Below, one piece after another: positions 43,201-52,000 of a stretch of 64,000 nt of DNA. The number at the start of each line of letters is the position of its first letter. The first letter of the stretch is position 1. Position numbers and translations under genes: made by a program. Below the pieces are notes generated by a model. The model saw only the letters and a program-made list of their open reading frames with translations. It searched no databases and had not been told where the DNA came from. The DNA is from Ovoidimarina sp038744785 (GTDB taxonomy: Bacteria > Pseudomonadota > Alphaproteobacteria > Rhodobacterales > Rhodobacteraceae), in the NCBI GenBank assembly GCA_038744785.1, contig JBCDLX010000017.1:56347-120346 (forward strand), in the 5' to 3' direction.

Positions 43201-44660
43201 CAGAACGGCGCTTCGACATCGCCTGACGCGACGTAGACCGAGCGAACTTCCGAGTAGTGATGGATCGCTTCCTTCGAATTCTCGCGCCCGACGCCCGACG
43301 CCTTGACGCCGCCGAAGGGCGCCTCGACCGGGGTCAGATTGTAGGTGTTGATATAGCAAGACCCGGCGTCGAGTTGCGCGATCACCCGGTGCGCCCGCGC
43401 CAGGTCGCGGGTGAACACACCGGCGGCCAGCCCAAAATCGGTCGCGTTCGCACGCGCGATCACGTCTGCCTCGTCGTCAAATTCCAGGACCGCCATGACC
43501 GGGCCAAAAATCTCTTCGCGGGCAATCGTCATTGTGTCGGCCACATCGGCAAAGACCGTCGGTTCAATCCAGAATCCGTCACATTCGATCCGGTGGCCGC
43601 CCGCAACAAGCCGGGCACCCTCTTGAATGCCCTTTTCAATGTAGCCCAGTACGATTTGCATCTGCCGTTCAGAAGTCATCGGCCCGAAATTTGTGGCCTC
43701 GTCCAGCGGATCACCGATCACGGCCCCGTCCAAGCGTTCCGTCAACCGCGCCAGAAAGGCGTCGCGGATCGCGCGGTGTACGAAGACCCGGGTGCCATTT
43801 GAACAGACTTGCCCGGAAGAATAGAAGTTTCCATTGATCGCCGCGCTGACGGCATTGTCCACGTCGGCATCCTCGAAAACGATGAAGGGCGACTTGCCGC
43901 CGAGCTCCATCGTCACGTGCTTAATCCCCTGCGCGGCAGCGGCATAGACCTTGCGCCCCGTCGGCACAGACCCAGTCAGCGAGACCTTGGCGACACGCGG
44001 ATCCGTCACAAGCGCTGCGCCCACTTCGCCCATCCCTTGTACGACGTTGAAAACTCCTGGCGGCGCGCCCGCCTCAGTCAGAATCTCAGCGATCTTAAGG
44101 GCACAAAGCGGCGTTGTTTCAGAGGGCTTGAACACCATTGTATTGCCACAAGCGAGCGCGGGTGCGCCCTTCCAGCAGGCGATCTGGGTCGGATAGTTCC
44201 ATGCCCCAATCCCAACGCAGACCCCGAGCGCGCGGCGCATAGTGTAAACAAAATCCCCACCGGGCAATCCCACGTGTTCGCCTGTCAGACTGCCCGCCAG
44301 ACCACCAAAATACTCCAGCGCGTCCGCGCCCGAGGTTGCATCGGCCACCAACGTCTCTTGCAGGGGCTTGCCGGTGTCCAGCGTTTCAAGAACCGAAAGC
44401 GCGTGGTTGCGTTCCCGGATTATATCGGCCGCGCGGCGCAGGATGCGACCGCGCCCGGTGCCCCCCATTCCTTCCCACTCAACCTGCGCCTCGCGCGCCG
44501 CCGAAATCGCGCGCTCAACGATTTCAGGCGTCGCTGCGCGAACCGTTGCAATCAGCTCTCCGGTTGCCGGATAGATCACCGGGATAGCAGCGCCAGTGTC
44601 ATCCTCGACATACGAGCCGGCGACATAGTGGCTGGCCGTGGGTTGGGCATCGCGAGTCAT
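43200..44660 (-). CDS. betB: Betaine aldehyde dehydrogenase
   Basis: BetB oxidises betaine aldehyde to glycine betaine with NAD(P). The 486-residue ALDH has WNYPTQIACWKGAPALACGNTMVFKPSE (cofactor region), MELGGKSPFIVFEDADVD with the catalytic Glu, and SSGQVCSNGTRV with the catalytic Cys, as BetB has; the C-terminus EAPFGGVKASGVGREN fits. Followed directly by betA in a two-gene operon. Confidence 0.94.
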   Translation of the reverse strand: MTRDAQPTASHYVAGSYVEDDTGAAIPVIYPATGELIATVRAATPEIVERAISAAREAQVEWEGMGGTGRGRILRRAADIIRERNHALSVLETLDTGKPLQETLVADATSGADALEYFGGLAGSLTGEHVGLPGGDFVYTMRRALGVCVGIGAWNYPTQIACWKGAPALACGNTMVFKPSETTPLCALKIAEILTEAGAPPGVFNVVQGMGEVGAALVTDPRVAKVSLTGSVPTGRKVYAAAAQGIKHVTMELGGKSPFIVFEDADVDNAVSAAINGNFYSSGQVCSNGTRVFVHRAIRDAFLARLTERLDGAVIGDPLDEATNFGPMTSERQMQIVLGYIEKGIQEGARLVAGGHRIECDGFWIEPTVFADVADTMTIAREEIFGPVMAVLEFDDEADVIARANATDFGLAAGVFTRDLARAHRVIAQLDAGSCYINTYNLTPVEAPFGGVKASGVGRENSKEAIHHYSEVRSVYVASGDVEAPF

Positions 44661-44771
44661 ATCTGGACTTTCTGGTTGTGCGTGGACCGGGGCGGGCAGG
44701 CCGCAAGGCCCCCCGACCCTGAACCTTACCGTGAATTAAGGCCCGTCGATGCCAGAGCGCGGGGCCGGCGG

Positions 44772-45350
44772 TCAATCCCGAAAAAATCCGCGCGCGCGCC
44801 GTTTGGCCGCGAAAACCTGCACCTGGGGATACCAGTCATAATTCGGATCATCGCGGGTGGCACTCCAGAAAAGCACACCGCCATAGCGCCACGGATCCAG
44901 CACGATCCCGTCATAGATCCAACCGCCCTTTGGGCTGATGATCGCCGTGGAATGCTCGATCCGCAGGTTCGTGGCGTTGGTAATTGCCCGGTGGACCTCC
45001 AGAGTTTCAAATGCCTCGGCCTGCAACCGGCGTTCGATGTCCTCTGCCCAATGCCAGCACAGGCCGCGCGGCTTGGCGCCAAAGTTGACCTTCGCATTGT
45101 GGATGAGAGGCGGATCCTCGATTTGATACTCCGCCTTGAGGATCGCAGCGTACTCGTATGCGATCCGGGCCGCCCGTAGTGCTTCTTGCGGATCAATCCC
45201 GGGCCCAAGGCCTAGGAAGGCCGCTTTCAACGCGTGCACATCGACCTGCGCAACGTCATCACGCCTGTCCGACGCCAAAGGAGAACTGCACGCAGCCAAA
45301 ACCAAAAATGCCAAGAGCGTCAAGAGGTGAAGGCATGTAAGAGGGATCAA
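44772..45350 (-). CDS. Lipoprotein with a Cys-His-Asp papain/transglutaminase-like arrangement
   Basis: This 192-residue protein has a lipobox (LLAFLVLAACSS, Cys around residue 20). TTG at 45350 (GGAAG six bases upstream) gives the clean signal peptide; the longer frame to 45455 lacks one. In order it carries GLCWHWAEDIERRL (Cys), LRIEHSTAIISPKG (His) and GIVLDPWRYGGVLFWS (Asp). This Cys...His...Asp order with a Trp after the Cys resembles papain-like/transglutaminase-fold proteases. No family name can be given from memory; homologues in other Rhodobacterales are likely. It may be a periplasmic cysteine hydrolase. Confidence 0.6.
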   Translation of the reverse strand: MIPLTCLHLLTLLAFLVLAACSSPLASDRRDDVAQVDVHALKAAFLGLGPGIDPQEALRAARIAYEYAAILKAEYQIEDPPLIHNAKVNFGAKPRGLCWHWAEDIERRLQAEAFETLEVHRAITNATNLRIEHSTAIISPKGGWIYDGIVLDPWRYGGVLFWSATRDDPNYDWYPQVQVFAAKRRARGFFRD

Positions 45351-45630
45351 AACACTTCCAGGGGATGCAGGCCGTGTTCTGTCGTCGCTACCGCGCCCAT
45401 ATCGGATTGTCGATGTGACCGCAGCGGTCAATTCGATCTTCTCATATGTCCCCACTTTTCGCGCTCTAACCGTAGGGCTATAGAGACTCAGTACGGCCCA
45501 CCAGCCGAACTGGGTGAAGCAGCGGACTTCTATGCGGAGGCACTAGGGTCCAAAAGAGATGGAGATACAGAGCGACAGGAAACCGGGCCAGAATTGCGAA
45601 CCGTTTTCCGAACCGTTCCGTCAAGAGAAC

Positions 45631-45707
45631 GGTCCCGTAGCTCAACTGGATAGAGCAAGCGCCTTCTAAGCGCTAGGTTGTGGGTTCAAGTCCTACCGGG
45701 ACCGCCA
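45631..45707 (+). tRNA. tRNA-Arg (UCU)
   Basis: A 77-base cloverleaf with encoded CCA: acceptor GGTCCCG / CGGGACC, anticodon loop CTTCTAA between AGCGC and GCGCT, anticodon TCT, T arm with GGGTTCAAGTCC. This is the isoacceptor for rare AGA codons. Confidence 0.96.
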
Positions 45708-46068
45708 TCTCCGCCAATTGGCCGTGGCAAACCTGACGTTTCCCGCCATTGCGTTGGGATTGCGGCTTCACACAACATTTCCGAGTTTGATCCACAGACG
45801 GCGGAGGATTTGGGCGCCACGCGCGCGGTTGAGCGTCCAGAGCAACTGCCTCTACCCCAGCGCTTCGCTGGAACGAGGCCTTTGTGCTCTCTTGCTCGGG
45901 CGACCATCCCGCCTACCGATTTCTCAAAGTTGAGTTCACCTGTGTTCGCTCGGGGGACGTGCGTTGAATGCACACCTAAGTTTCGGCCCCGCCCGAAGAG
46001 ACGAACGCGGGGCCCGCGTTACCCGATCTACCTCAATACCCTGGCGTCAGAGGCAAGACACCCAAAGA
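45708..46068. other. Intergenic, no recognised gene
   Basis: About 360 bp between tRNA-Arg and the end of the lysine operon. Open frames here overlap the tRNA or lack any family resemblance. No terminator hairpin with T-run was found. Confidence 0.5.
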
Positions 46069-47562
46069 CTAGAAGTCAAACGCTACGCCTTGCGCCAAAG
46101 GCAGCTCGGATGAGTAGTTGATCGTATTTGTCTGGCGGCGCATGTACCCTTTCCACGCATCCGAGCCACTTTCGCGACCTCCGCCGGTTTCCTTCTCGCC
46201 GCCGAATGCGCCTCCGATCTCGGCACCGGACGGTCCAATATTCACATTGGCGATCCCGCAATCGGACCCAGAGGCAGAGACGAACGCCTCGGCTTCGCGC
46301 ATATTCATCGTGAAAATGCACGAGGAAAGGCCTTGCGGCACGCCGTTGTGGAGCGCCATCGCCTCGCCGAAGTCATCATAACCCATGACGTAAAGGATCG
46401 GAGCAAACGTCTCAGTTTCGACGGCGTTCGTTTGTGCCGGCATATCGACAATCGCCGGGCTAACGTACGCTCCGTCGCCGATCCCGGAAGCCGTTCCGCC
46501 GCCGTAAACAGTACCGCCTTCCGAAATGGCTTGTGCGAGCATCGCCTGCATCCGATCCGCCGACGCTTGATCAATCAACGGACCAATAAGTGTGCCAGAC
46601 GCGCGCGGATCTCCGATCGGGAGGCTTTTGTAGGCTGCCACCAGTTTCGTCACCAGGTCCTCTCGGATGGAGTTGTGCACGATCAGGCGGCGCAAAGTCG
46701 TACACCGCTGTCCGGCTGTGCCAACGGCGGAGAAGACAATTGCACGAACAGCCATCTCAAGATCAGCCGAAGGCGCAACAATCATCCCGTTGTTTCCGCC
46801 GAGCTCCAGGATCGGGCGGCCCCATCTGGCCGACACTTTGGGCCCGACAATCCCGCCCATACGCGTCGAACCTGTCGCCGAGACAATTGGCACATCCGTC
46901 GAGTTGACAAGCGCCTCGCCGATTTCAGGACCGCCAATCACCAGCTGGCATAAGCCGTCCGGTGCATCTCCAAAGCGGGCCAACGCGCGGCCGAGAATCT
47001 TCATGCAAGCCATTGCTGATAATGGCGTTTTCTCCGATGGTTTCCAGATGACCGGATCGCCGCTGACTAGGGCGAGACAGGCATTCCAGGACCACACTGC
47101 GACAGGGAAGTTGAACGCCGAGATGACGCCGCATGGCCCCATCGGATGCCATGTTTCCATCATGCGGTGGCCCGGGCGTTCGGATGCGATTGTCAGACCG
47201 TAAAGCTGGCGCGACTGCCCAACTGCAAAGTCGCAGATGTCGATCATCTCTTGCACTTCGCCGAGACCTTCCGAAGTGATCTTGCCCGCCTCGAGCGTTA
47301 CGACAGCCCCCAAGTCATCCTTGGATGCGCGCAATTCCTCCCCAAGGAGCCGAACAAGCTCGCCGCGCCGGGGTGCCGGGACATTGCGCCAAACTCTGAA
47401 GGCCTCTTGTGCCTTGGCGAAGACCAAAGGCATGTCTTCGATCTTGGTTTCGGCAACCTCTGCCACGATGGCCCCATCGATCGGCGAGCGGACTTCCAAG
47501 CTGCCGCCGGAGAGTTCGGTTTCCATAAAGCCCGCGGCCTTCAAAACGTGGGAATGGGTCAT
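46069..47562 (-). CDS. amaB: ALDH7-type L-aminoadipate-semialdehyde / piperideine-6-carboxylate dehydrogenase
   Basis: This 497-residue aldehyde dehydrogenase oxidises 2-aminoadipate 6-semialdehyde (in equilibrium with piperideine-6-carboxylate) to 2-aminoadipate. It has ALDH7/antiquitin features: FNFPVAVWSWNACLALVSGDPVIWKPSE in the cofactor region, ELGGNNGMIVAPSAD with the catalytic Glu, and VGTAGQRCTTLRRLIVH with the catalytic Cys. The N-terminus MTHSHVLKAAG is short. It is the last gene of the lysine operon (11 bp from the acyltransferase gene). Assignment is supported by the neighbours. The symbol is from Pseudomonas usage. Confidence 0.85.
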   Translation of the reverse strand: MTHSHVLKAAGFMETELSGGSLEVRSPIDGAIVAEVAETKIEDMPLVFAKAQEAFRVWRNVPAPRRGELVRLLGEELRASKDDLGAVVTLEAGKITSEGLGEVQEMIDICDFAVGQSRQLYGLTIASERPGHRMMETWHPMGPCGVISAFNFPVAVWSWNACLALVSGDPVIWKPSEKTPLSAMACMKILGRALARFGDAPDGLCQLVIGGPEIGEALVNSTDVPIVSATGSTRMGGIVGPKVSARWGRPILELGGNNGMIVAPSADLEMAVRAIVFSAVGTAGQRCTTLRRLIVHNSIREDLVTKLVAAYKSLPIGDPRASGTLIGPLIDQASADRMQAMLAQAISEGGTVYGGGTASGIGDGAYVSPAIVDMPAQTNAVETETFAPILYVMGYDDFGEAMALHNGVPQGLSSCIFTMNMREAEAFVSASGSDCGIANVNIGPSGAEIGGAFGGEKETGGGRESGSDAWKGYMRRQTNTINYSSELPLAQGVAFDF

Positions 47563-47573
47563 TGTGGGATCCT

Positions 47574-48596
47574 TTATATAACAAGGCTGCGCTGGTCATT
47601 GCGGCCCATTGAGATCAGAATCGGGGCTTCCGCCTGCAGGGACTGAAAGTCGGATTTGGTGTTCATGCCCCGCCATCGGGCAGCAATCAGAGATTGTGCC
47701 ACCGCGCCGCCAAGCGTGGTCCCGGGACCGGCGATAATGAAGAGATCAGGAGCAAACTCGCGGGCGGCGACGACAATAGATCGGGTAAAGTCGTAGGTCT
47801 CGGTCACCTGATGGCCAAGCGTATACTCGCGCAGAGTGTCGACGTCCGTCGCGCGTGGCCACCAAATGGCGCCCCGGCCATCGATCAGGGGCAACGCGGG
47901 TTGACCAAACAGCTCCGGGCCAAGCGCAGCTTTGCCCGCGTCACTAACCGGTGTCATCAAGGATGTATGGAATGCTCCGTGGTTCGGCAGTCGCATGGGA
48001 AAGCGGTCCAAAGCCGGCACGGCAGCTTCGAAAGTGGAAAGTCCCGCTTCGTCGCCAGCAAACACCAACATCCCGCCGAAGTCGATCGACACCTTTAGCG
48101 TCTGATCGGTTTGGGCATCTATGTCCCGAACAAACCCGAGCAATTCGGCTTTGCGAGCGGCATCAAACGACCAATCCTCCGCCACATGCGGATAAACCAA
48201 CTGCCCCCCGATCAAGGCCTTCTGCATGAGAGTACCCATGGTATTTGCGACAACAAACCCGTCGTCTGCCGAGACAGCCCCCCCACAGGCCAAGGCAGAG
48301 TACCACCCCATCGAGTTGCCGGTGACGGCGACGATCTCGATCTCGTCGCGGATCGACAATCGGTCTCCGAGACTTGCCGCATAGATCAAGGCAGAAGCAT
48401 TGTCGCCGCGCGTGTGCTTGGCGCTGGAAAACCGCGCCGCGCTGTCGAGGTCGGTGATCGTTTCCTGGCCCAGCGCTGTACGCCGTGCATCGAACACGGC
48501 CATCAGATCCGCATCGGGAAATGTGCGGGACAATGTGCCAAGCTCGGGTTTGTTATAGGTCCCCCGCCCCGGGCAAATCAGTACGGCCGACGTCAT
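47574..48596 (-). CDS. Malonyl-CoA:ACP-transacylase-like protein of the lysine operon
   Basis: This 340-residue protein has the acyltransferase (FabD-like) fold: LICPGRGTYNKPELGTL at the start, VTGNSMGWYSALACGGAVS with the nucleophile Ser of the GxSxG elbow (about residue 95), and NHGAFHTSLMTPV with the active-site His (about residue 210). The Arg that binds malonate in FabD was not evident near the expected place, so another acyl group may be used. No ACP or fatty-acid gene is near. It sits between the 2-oxoacid dehydrogenase (ATGA overlap) and the ALDH7 gene, so it must be co-translated with the lysine pathway. Its role there is unknown. Confidence 0.78.
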   Translation of the reverse strand: MTSAVLICPGRGTYNKPELGTLSRTFPDADLMAVFDARRTALGQETITDLDSAARFSSAKHTRGDNASALIYAASLGDRLSIRDEIEIVAVTGNSMGWYSALACGGAVSADDGFVVANTMGTLMQKALIGGQLVYPHVAEDWSFDAARKAELLGFVRDIDAQTDQTLKVSIDFGGMLVFAGDEAGLSTFEAAVPALDRFPMRLPNHGAFHTSLMTPVSDAGKAALGPELFGQPALPLIDGRGAIWWPRATDVDTLREYTLGHQVTETYDFTRSIVVAAREFAPDLFIIAGPGTTLGGAVAQSLIAARWRGMNTKSDFQSLQAEAPILISMGRNDQRSLVI

Positions 48597-50782
48597 TGGG
48601 ATTTCCCTACAAGGGCTCTTGCACCGGCAAAGATGCTCTCTGAAGACGGCATGGTCGCACCGTAGGCAGGACCAGTGGCAATAAAGCTGTCCTCGGCCGC
48701 AATGCGAGAAACCGGCAGACCGGTACGCTCGGCAAAAAGCGTAACAAGAGCCTCGGACAAACCTCCTGTTTTTCGCGTTTCGTCGACGACCAAAACGCTT
48801 TCTGCCCCTTCTACAGCCGCGACCAGTGCTTGCTCCGGCAAGGGAGACAGCCACCGTGTGTCGACAACCCGGGCATTTATGCCCTCTGCCCGCAGGCGTT
48901 CTGCCGCTTGGAGCGACAGATAGTATCCGTTGGCAAAACTGACGATGGCAATGTCCTTTCCATACCCGTGGACCCCAACCTCACCGAGACCAATTGTTTC
49001 ACCAGGGGACGGGTAATTGGTCAGCCATCCCTCATCACCGACCTCATGAAGGTCACGCATCGGGTACAAGGCGATCGGCTCGAGAAAAACGACCAGGCGC
49101 TGTTCCTCGCGCGCCAAGCGGACGCATTCCCGCAGCATTCGGGCAGCGTCGGCCCCATTCGATGGGCAAGCCAGGATAAGGCCGGGGATATCGCGCAGGA
49201 CCGCGACCGAGTTATCATTGTGGAAGTGGCCGCCAAAGCCCTTTTGATAGCCCAGACCGGCTATGCGGACGACCATCGGGTTTGTGAATTGGCCTTGCGA
49301 GAAGAAGGGCAAAGTGGCCGCTTCGCCCCTCAGCTGGTCCTCCGCGTTATGCAGATATGCAAGAAACTGGATTTCAGGCATAGGGATAAACCCGTTCTGC
49401 GCCATCCCAATGGCAAGACCCAAAATCGATTGCTCGTCCAGCAACGTGTCGATCATCCGATCGGGACCAAATCGGGCCATGAGCTTCTGCGTGACACCGT
49501 AGACACCACCCTTGCGGCCCACGTCTTCGCCCATCATGACGATCTCGGGGTGCTCCAGCATCAAATCGGTCAGCGCCCAATTCAGAATGCGGCTCATAGG
49601 CTGTGGACTCGCTTGTGCTTTCAGGTCACCACCCAACGTCGCGGCCCTCTGTTCGGGTTCGGGTCCATTGCTGGGGGCGCATGTCCGCTGTGGCGGGATC
49701 AAGCTGGACATGACATCGCTGGCGGTTTTCAAGCGCGGACGCTTTACGACCTCACGCGCGACCTGACTGATCCGTTTGCGTGTTTGTTCATAGATTTCCA
49801 GCGCAGCGACTGTGGTCAGAGCACCCGAAGCCTGAAGCAACCGCACAGAGTGAAGCAGGGGGTCGTTCGCTTCATCCGCTTCCACTTCCGCTTTTGGCAA
49901 GTATGTCGTCGCGACATCCGCCCCGGCATGGCCGTAAAGGCGCACTGTCCTAAGGTGCAGAAACGCCGGTTTCCGCCGCTGGCGCACGTATCGCGCGGCT
50001 TCCAGGGTCGTGGCATAGGTATCGTAAATATCCAGGCCGTCGGCCGCGAAGTATCGCACACCCGGACGGTTGCGGAAGCCGTCGGCAATCCAACCTGCGG
50101 GCGTTTTGGTTGAGATCCCAATGCCATTGTCTTCACAGACAAAGAGCAGCGGCAGAGGCACGGACTGATAGCTGGTCCAGCCCGCTGTGTTGAACGCACC
50201 CTGCGCCGTCGAGTGGTTGGCCGAGGCATCACCGAAAGAACATACAACTATGGCGTCGTCGCGGTATTGCTTGTGCTCGGGGGGCCGGCGACGGGCTGCT
50301 CCAATCGAGTACGCCGCCCCGACCGCCTTTGGCAGGTGGCTGGCAATGGTCGAGGTCTGCGGCGGTATGGCCAAGGCCTGCGAGCCAAGAACCTTATGTC
50401 GCCCGCCCGAGATCGGGTCCTCAGACGAGCAGGCGAAACTTAGAAGCATATCCCAGGCCATCGACTGCCCCGGCACCTGAGCACCTCGGGCAATCTGAAA
50501 TGCACCATCACGGTAGTGTAGAAACGCAGGATCCGTTGGCCGCAGTGCGGATGCCACAGCTGCCATGCCTTCGTGGCCGGACGAGCCGATTGTGTAGAAC
50601 CCCTGCCCGTCTTTCTGCATCGCGCGGCTTTCGAGATCGAGAGAGCGCGACACACATTGCGCACGATACAAGGCGACAGCCTCAACAGTGGCAAGCGGAC
50701 CTGCGGGCCGTTTCCCTTCCGGCAAATCGCCCGCAGTCACCCGATTTCGAAAATTCTCCTCGACAATTGCGGCGCGGTCCAT
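48593..50782 (-). CDS. Fused E1 alpha/beta 2-oxoacid dehydrogenase (probably 2-oxoadipate)
   Basis: This 729-residue protein joins E1 alpha (about 1-380) and E1 beta (about 395-729) of a branched-chain-type 2-oxoacid dehydrogenase. The TPP motif runs from GDASANHSTAQGAFN to CEDNGIGIST (residues about 187-220), and the beta half shows MGEDVGRKGGVYGVTQKL and DTLLDEQSILGLAIGMA. A Pro/Gln/Ser-rich linker around residue 370-390 joins them. In this operon the likely job is decarboxylation of 2-oxoadipate to glutaryl-CoA, but the E2 and E3 subunits are not in the window. It starts 3 bp after the gcdH stop. The fused arrangement is found in some other bacteria. Confidence 0.87.
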   Translation of the reverse strand: MDRAAIVEENFRNRVTAGDLPEGKRPAGPLATVEAVALYRAQCVSRSLDLESRAMQKDGQGFYTIGSSGHEGMAAVASALRPTDPAFLHYRDGAFQIARGAQVPGQSMAWDMLLSFACSSEDPISGGRHKVLGSQALAIPPQTSTIASHLPKAVGAAYSIGAARRRPPEHKQYRDDAIVVCSFGDASANHSTAQGAFNTAGWTSYQSVPLPLLFVCEDNGIGISTKTPAGWIADGFRNRPGVRYFAADGLDIYDTYATTLEAARYVRQRRKPAFLHLRTVRLYGHAGADVATTYLPKAEVEADEANDPLLHSVRLLQASGALTTVAALEIYEQTRKRISQVAREVVKRPRLKTASDVMSSLIPPQRTCAPSNGPEPEQRAATLGGDLKAQASPQPMSRILNWALTDLMLEHPEIVMMGEDVGRKGGVYGVTQKLMARFGPDRMIDTLLDEQSILGLAIGMAQNGFIPMPEIQFLAYLHNAEDQLRGEAATLPFFSQGQFTNPMVVRIAGLGYQKGFGGHFHNDNSVAVLRDIPGLILACPSNGADAARMLRECVRLAREEQRLVVFLEPIALYPMRDLHEVGDEGWLTNYPSPGETIGLGEVGVHGYGKDIAIVSFANGYYLSLQAAERLRAEGINARVVDTRWLSPLPEQALVAAVEGAESVLVVDETRKTGGLSEALVTLFAERTGLPVSRIAAEDSFIATGPAYGATMPSSESIFAGARALVGKSQ

Positions 50783-50785
50783 GGG

Positions 50786-52000
50786 TCAGAAGAACGCCTG
50801 AAGCCCGGTTTGGGCGCGCCCCAAGATAAGCGCATGAATGTCGTGGGTCCCGTCGTAAGTGTTGACGGTTTCAAGGTTTGCCGCGTGGCGGATGACCTGA
50901 AACTCACTGCTGATCCCGTTACCGCCATGCATGTCGCGTGCGTGTCGTGCAATCTCGAGCGCCTTGCCGCAGTTGTTGCGTTTGATCAAGCTGATCATTT
51001 CCGGCGCGGCACGACCTTCGTCCATCAAACGCCCCACGCGCAATGCCGCCTGAAGGCCCAAAGCGATCTCGGTTTGCATGTCGGCCAGCTTCTTCTGGAA
51101 AAGCTGCGTGCCCGCGATCGGATTGCCGAACTGCTTGCAGTCAAGGCCAAATTGCAACGCGCGATGCCAGCAGTCCTCGGCAGCGCCCATAACCCCCCAA
51201 CCGATCCCGTACCGCGCCCGGTTCAGACAGCCAAACGGCCCCTTCAAGCCTTGCACGTTGGGAAGAAGGGCGTCTTCACCCACTTCGACATTGTCCATCA
51301 CAATCTCGCCGGTCACGGACGCGCGCAAGCTGAGCTTGCCTTGGATTTTCGGTGCAGACAGCCCTTTCATCCCTTTTTCCAGTATGAAGCCCCGGATCTT
51401 GCCGTCATGCATCTCGGATTTGGCCCAGACAACAAATACATCCGCAATCGGATTGTTCGAGATCCACATCTTCGAGCCAGTGAGGACATACCCGTCGCTG
51501 GACTTTCTGGCCCGAGTCTTCATGCTCGCCGGATCGCCCCCGGCGTTGGGTTCGGTCAACCCAAAGCACCCGATCCAATCACACGTCGCCAGTTTTGGAA
51601 GGTACTTTGCGCGCTGTTCTTCTGAACCGTAAGCGCAAATCGGATAGATAACGAGCGACGACTGGACTGACATCATCGAGCGATAGCCGCTGTCCACTCG
51701 CTCAACCTCGCGCGCGACAAGACCATAAGTGACATACCCGGCCCCCAGACCGCCGAACTCTTCGGGGACGGTTGTTCCAAACAGCCCTGCCTCACCCATT
51801 TCGGCAAAGATCTCTAGCTCGACACGCTCGTCGTTGTAGGCTTCAGTCACACGTGGTCTCAAACGGTCCTCTGCAAAGTCGCGCGCGCCGTCGGCAAGCA
51901 TTCGTTCGTCTTCGGAGAGCTGGTCGTTCAAGAAGAAAGGATCGTCCCAGACAAAGTCATTCAGGTCAGGCCCAAAGCCCTTCGGCGCGAGATCTTTCAT
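50786..52000 (-). CDS. gcdH: Glutaryl-CoA dehydrogenase, copy 2 (lysine operon)
   Basis: This 404-residue acyl-CoA dehydrogenase has CFGLTEPNAGGDP, WISNNPIADVFVVWAKSE, LRASVTGEI and TVNTYDGTHDIHALILGRAQTG, so it matches copy 1 closely. A notable difference: copy 1 has YEGTHD with the catalytic Glu, while copy 2 has YDGTHD, with Asp instead of Glu at that place. Its ATG at 52000 lies inside a longer frame continuous with the truncated aminotransferase upstream. Product is crotonyl-CoA. It should form part of lysine-to-crotonyl-CoA flux. Confidence 0.88.
   Translation of the reverse strand: MKDLAPKGFGPDLNDFVWDDPFFLNDQLSEDERMLADGARDFAEDRLRPRVTEAYNDERVELEIFAEMGEAGLFGTTVPEEFGGLGAGYVTYGLVAREVERVDSGYRSMMSVQSSLVIYPICAYGSEEQRAKYLPKLATCDWIGCFGLTEPNAGGDPASMKTRARKSSDGYVLTGSKMWISNNPIADVFVVWAKSEMHDGKIRGFILEKGMKGLSAPKIQGKLSLRASVTGEIVMDNVEVGEDALLPNVQGLKGPFGCLNRARYGIGWGVMGAAEDCWHRALQFGLDCKQFGNPIAGTQLFQKKLADMQTEIALGLQAALRVGRLMDEGRAAPEMISLIKRNNCGKALEIARHARDMHGGNGISSEFQVIRHAANLETVNTYDGTHDIHALILGRAQTGLQAFF

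Noticed and set aside
43809..45179. A 456-codon plus-strand frame
   Set aside because: It is antisense to betB and the lipoprotein gene, with unusual amino-acid composition (Arg/His-rich).
45678..46121. A 147-codon plus-strand frame starting in tRNA-Arg
   Set aside because: It begins inside the tRNA gene and shows no family features.
48830..50113. A 427-codon plus-strand frame
   Set aside because: It is antisense to the fused E1 gene, which has complete TPP motifs.
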